From positions 806,001 to 870,000 of the forward strand of contig NZ_JBBUTK010000001.1 in NCBI RefSeq assembly GCF_039592695.1: DNA of 64,000 bases. Reading direction: 5' to 3'. Both the position numbers and the translations under genes were made by a program. This DNA is from Flagellimonas_A sp039592695. Lineage in GTDB: Bacteria > Bacteroidota > Bacteroidia > Flavobacteriales > Flavobacteriaceae. The notes beneath the pieces are model-generated. The model was given only the letters and a program-made list of their open reading frames with translations. It ran no database searches and was not told where the DNA came from. Shown here one piece after another: positions 62,060-64,000 of this stretch (positions are counted from its first letter, which is position 1; each line of letters opens with the position of its first letter).

Positions 62060-62587
62060 TTATTTAATTCGTTTTGCAGTTGTGGTAAAAGATAGTCCCT
62101 GTTGTCCTTTGGTAGAAATCATGACTGCCTCAAAAATGGGTTCTGTAGCCCCTTTTTGGCAAAACCATTCGAAAAGAAAATTTGCTCCAGTGCCGCCAGA
62201 AATATCATTTTCATTTATAATGATTTCCAGTGTTTCCAAGGGTTGAATTTCGATACTATTTCTCAGGTACTTTTTGATGCCATCACCATGCGAATCAAAA
62301 TAATCAGCTCTTTTTAGATAAAATGAGTTATGCTCATCCGTATTTCTGAGGCTTACCGTAACCGTTAGCTCGTGCTGAGTCGATTCCGAAAAACTGTAAA
62401 TCTGCGAATAGATGGAAAGATAGGAGAATCCGTGTTCGAGACTGTCTTTTTGGGGAATGGGGCTAATTCTTGAAGAAAAATCCGTGGACTTTGGTTTTGT
62501 TGCATTTGGTTCCCGATGACAAGAGACAGATGCCATTAATAGCGCAAAGCAAACAAAGAAGCTTATACTATAAATTGATTTTTTCAT
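62060..62587 (-). CDS. Lipoprotein of unknown function
   Basis: A 175-residue product with a lipoprotein signal ending 'ASVSC' (Cys about residue 23). The rest is beta-rich with 'FSYLSIYSQIYSFSESTQHELTVTVSLRN' and 'LETLEIIINENDISGGTGANFLFEW', in the style of DUF3124-type proteins (Ig-like fold near the membrane). The DUF3124 link is by pattern only. Its 3' end is 5 bp from the channel-gene remnant. Confidence 0.7.
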   Translation of the reverse strand: MKKSIYSISFFVCFALLMASVSCHREPNATKPKSTDFSSRISPIPQKDSLEHGFSYLSIYSQIYSFSESTQHELTVTVSLRNTDEHNSFYLKRADYFDSHGDGIKKYLRNSIEIQPLETLEIIINENDISGGTGANFLFEWFCQKGATEPIFEAVMISTKGQQGLSFTTTAKRIK

Positions 62588-62625
62588 CATGTTTGAAGGT
62601 AACTATAATTATTGGCCAAAAAAAG

Positions 62626-63324
62626 TCAGTAGCCCCTGACGCTTCCCATATCGAGTGTCAGCGGCCCCAGATCATGTGATTTGGGCAGGTAAGCCCCGCT
62701 TTCGGTAATGATCCAATCGTCCCAAGTGGCTTTTAGTCCGCCAACGGGAATGATCTCCACCCACATTTTATACGCATAGGGAAAGCCATTTTCATTCAAT
62801 AGCCAAAGATAACTGTCCCCCGGGGTAGTGCCACCGCTGGAGTAGGTGACCAGCAAACCTACGCTGCCATCATCCAAGGTGACGATACTGCGCTGTGTTC
62901 CTTTGTCGAACACTTTGTACGGCGCCACCAACCAAAAGGAATCGTTGTTGAAATTTTTCAATGCCGTGTCGATTTTATCCGTTTTTTCTTCTCCTGATAA
63001 TACTTTTTCATGGGTCTTTGCGACACTCTTTTGTGGGTTCACCAGATTCAACTGCACTACATGGTCGGCCCAACGTACCTGAACCCGCCCCATATCTTTA
63101 TCCCACACATATTGGTTCCGTCCGCCTTGATATGACCATTCCAGATACCGTGTGCTTTTGTAGGCATCATGGTTCAATGCGGTCAACATTTTTTGGGCAA
63201 GGCCATCGGCTTTTGGGCCAGCGGTACCTTGTGGTAGCGGTTCGTGTTTTATCCAAAGAAAAATGACCAAGGCAAGAATTGCCGCGCCCAAAAGTATTCC
63301 TGAAATTTTTAGGAAGCGTTTCAT
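62626..63324 (-). CDS. Membrane-anchored protein of unknown function
   Basis: A 232-residue product with one N-terminal transmembrane helix (residues 7-25) followed by an outward domain that is beta-rich with many aromatic residues ('STRYLEWSYQGGRNQYVWDKDMGRVQVRW', 'GGTTPGDSYLWLLNENGFPYAYKMWVE'). The pattern recalls LolA/LolB-like folds but I do not recognise a named family. The start overlaps the stop of the ATP-grasp-like gene by four bases, so the two are coupled. Confidence 0.72.
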   Translation of the reverse strand: MKRFLKISGILLGAAILALVIFLWIKHEPLPQGTAGPKADGLAQKMLTALNHDAYKSTRYLEWSYQGGRNQYVWDKDMGRVQVRWADHVVQLNLVNPQKSVAKTHEKVLSGEEKTDKIDTALKNFNNDSFWLVAPYKVFDKGTQRSIVTLDDGSVGLLVTYSSGGTTPGDSYLWLLNENGFPYAYKMWVEIIPVGGLKATWDDWIITESGAYLPKSHDLGPLTLDMGSVRGY

Positions 63325-64000
63325 GAAAAATAACGGTTTTTAATATTTTTTGTCATGATGGCTGCTGCTTCGGGATTAAAACGGAACCACAATTCGGGTT
63401 CAAAGATTTCGAGTTCCGCCAAGGCCAGCTTTCCATTATTGTCTTCAAAGATATCGACCCGGGCATATATGGGAAGCTCAGGTGCAGCCTTTACGACCGA
63501 CTCTGCAAAGCGGATTTCTTTTTCTGTTGGATGGTACTCATGCACCGTACCGCCATAATCATCTTGCACCCTGAAATCACCCGGCTTGGCAATTTTCAAA
63601 ATGGCATGGGTAAAGGTACCACCAAACACCATCATCGATATTTCACCTTTTGAAACAATGTTCTTTTGAAATTCTTGTAGCATCATGGCCTCTTGCACAA
63701 TCAATTGTTGAAACACATTTTCATGTTCTTGCCAGTCTGACTCGTGGAATTTGTAAGTATGCCGTGCCGCACCGGCCACACAGGGTTTCAAAACAAACTC
63801 TTCGCCATTGAAATCCAGTTCTTTTTTTGCTTTTTGGATGGACTTCAATAATGTGGTTTTGGTACCGGTTTCTACAACCAGTGTTGTGGGGATGTTGATG
63901 CCTTTCGCATGTAAATCCAACAAATAGTGTTTATCAATATTCCATTTGATAAGCGTTCCAGAATTAATAAATCGGGTCACCTTTGCCGTCTTTTTCAGCC
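63321..64000 (-). CDS. ATP-grasp-like protein, 3' part (cut by window edge)
   Basis: The frame is open to the right edge, so the N-terminus is outside; about 226 residues are visible. 'EEFVLKPCVAGAARHTYKF', 'LIVQEAMMLQEFQKNIVSKGEISMMVFGGTFTHAILKIAKPGDFRVQDDYGG' and 'YARVDIFEDNNGKLALAELEIFEPELWF' follow the RimK/D-Ala-D-Ala-ligase-like ATP-grasp pattern with metal-binding acidic residues at the end. It probably ligates a carboxylate to an amine or thiol; substrate unknown. It is coupled to the membrane-anchored protein downstream by a four-base overlap. Confidence 0.8.
   Translation of the reverse strand, partial: LKKTAKVTRFINSGTLIKWNIDKHYLLDLHAKGINIPTTLVVETGTKTTLLKSIQKAKKELDFNGEEFVLKPCVAGAARHTYKFHESDWQEHENVFQQLIVQEAMMLQEFQKNIVSKGEISMMVFGGTFTHAILKIAKPGDFRVQDDYGGTVHEYHPTEKEIRFAESVVKAAPELPIYARVDIFEDNNGKLALAELEIFEPELWFRFNPEAAAIMTKNIKNRYFS

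Overview
The window is a stretch of chromosome from a marine-type member of the Flavobacteriaceae (phylum Bacteroidota). The supporting signs are the TAnnTTTG-type -7 promoter elements, the lack of clear Shine-Dalgarno sequences, many SPII lipoproteins, TonB-plug/MG2 surface proteins, a fused E1 alpha-beta 2-oxoacid dehydrogenase and M1 peptidase relatives joined to outer-membrane barrels. Base composition is moderate. A Muricauda/Robiginitalea-like relative would fit, but the genus cannot be fixed from this alone. No rRNA, tRNA, CRISPR array, transposase or phage gene was seen.

Layout. 1-3.4 kb: end of a large MG2/plug surface protein, a ComM/YifB ATPase and a small zinc-finger/nuclease-like protein. 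3.5-7.2 kb: a 5-oxoproline unit made of an Nramp-like transporter with altered metal-site motifs followed by overlapping pxpA-pxpB-pxpC. 7.4-13.2 kb: ilvD-ilvB-ilvN-ilvC (valine/isoleucine synthesis), followed by a GapN-like dehydrogenase at 13.3-14.8 kb. 15-18.2 kb: an accessory patch with a lipoprotein alpha/beta hydrolase next to an odd palindromic element, and a class-C beta-lactamase-like serine hydrolase. 18.5-23.2 kb: leuC-leuD-leuA-leuB on the minus strand, so the branched-chain amino acid pathway surrounds the accessory genes. 23.4-35.8 kb: secreted proteins, recG, an M1 aminopeptidase coupled to a patatin, an M20 amidohydrolase and a DsrE protein. 35.9-45.7 kb: UvrD/PcrA helicase, threonylcarbamoyl-AMP synthase, an OmpA lipoprotein, a glycosyltransferase, holA and the E1 dehydrogenase. 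45.9-52.3 kb: uvrA, a LOG-family protein and a barrel-fused M1-like protein, tightly packed. 52.5-54.5 kb: a Tudor-like protein, an AraC regulator and a SnoaL-like lipoprotein.

The most striking locus is 54.8-58.2 kb. A putative DNA-repair radical SAM protein (TIGR03916 type) and its partner (TIGR03915 type) are transcribed away from an XRE-S24 repressor that keeps a LexA-style Ala-Gly site and a Ser/Lys dyad. The divergent promoter region carries four copies of a 13-bp palindrome (TGGAAATAWTCCA) placed over both predicted promoters. This looks like a self-contained damage-responsive repair switch. A related but longer-spaced site lies in front of uvrA.

After that come a bacterial ionotropic-glutamate-receptor-like channel, a full-length MG2/plug protein (relative of the partial gene at the left edge), a short decayed remnant of a second channel gene, two uncharacterised envelope proteins and an ATP-grasp-like gene cut by the right edge.

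Intergenic DNA is rich in small modular palindromes (CCCCTTGAGGGG-type, ATTCCCGC...GCGGGAAT-type) and in quasi-periodic spacers. Several have altered the ends of neighbouring genes.
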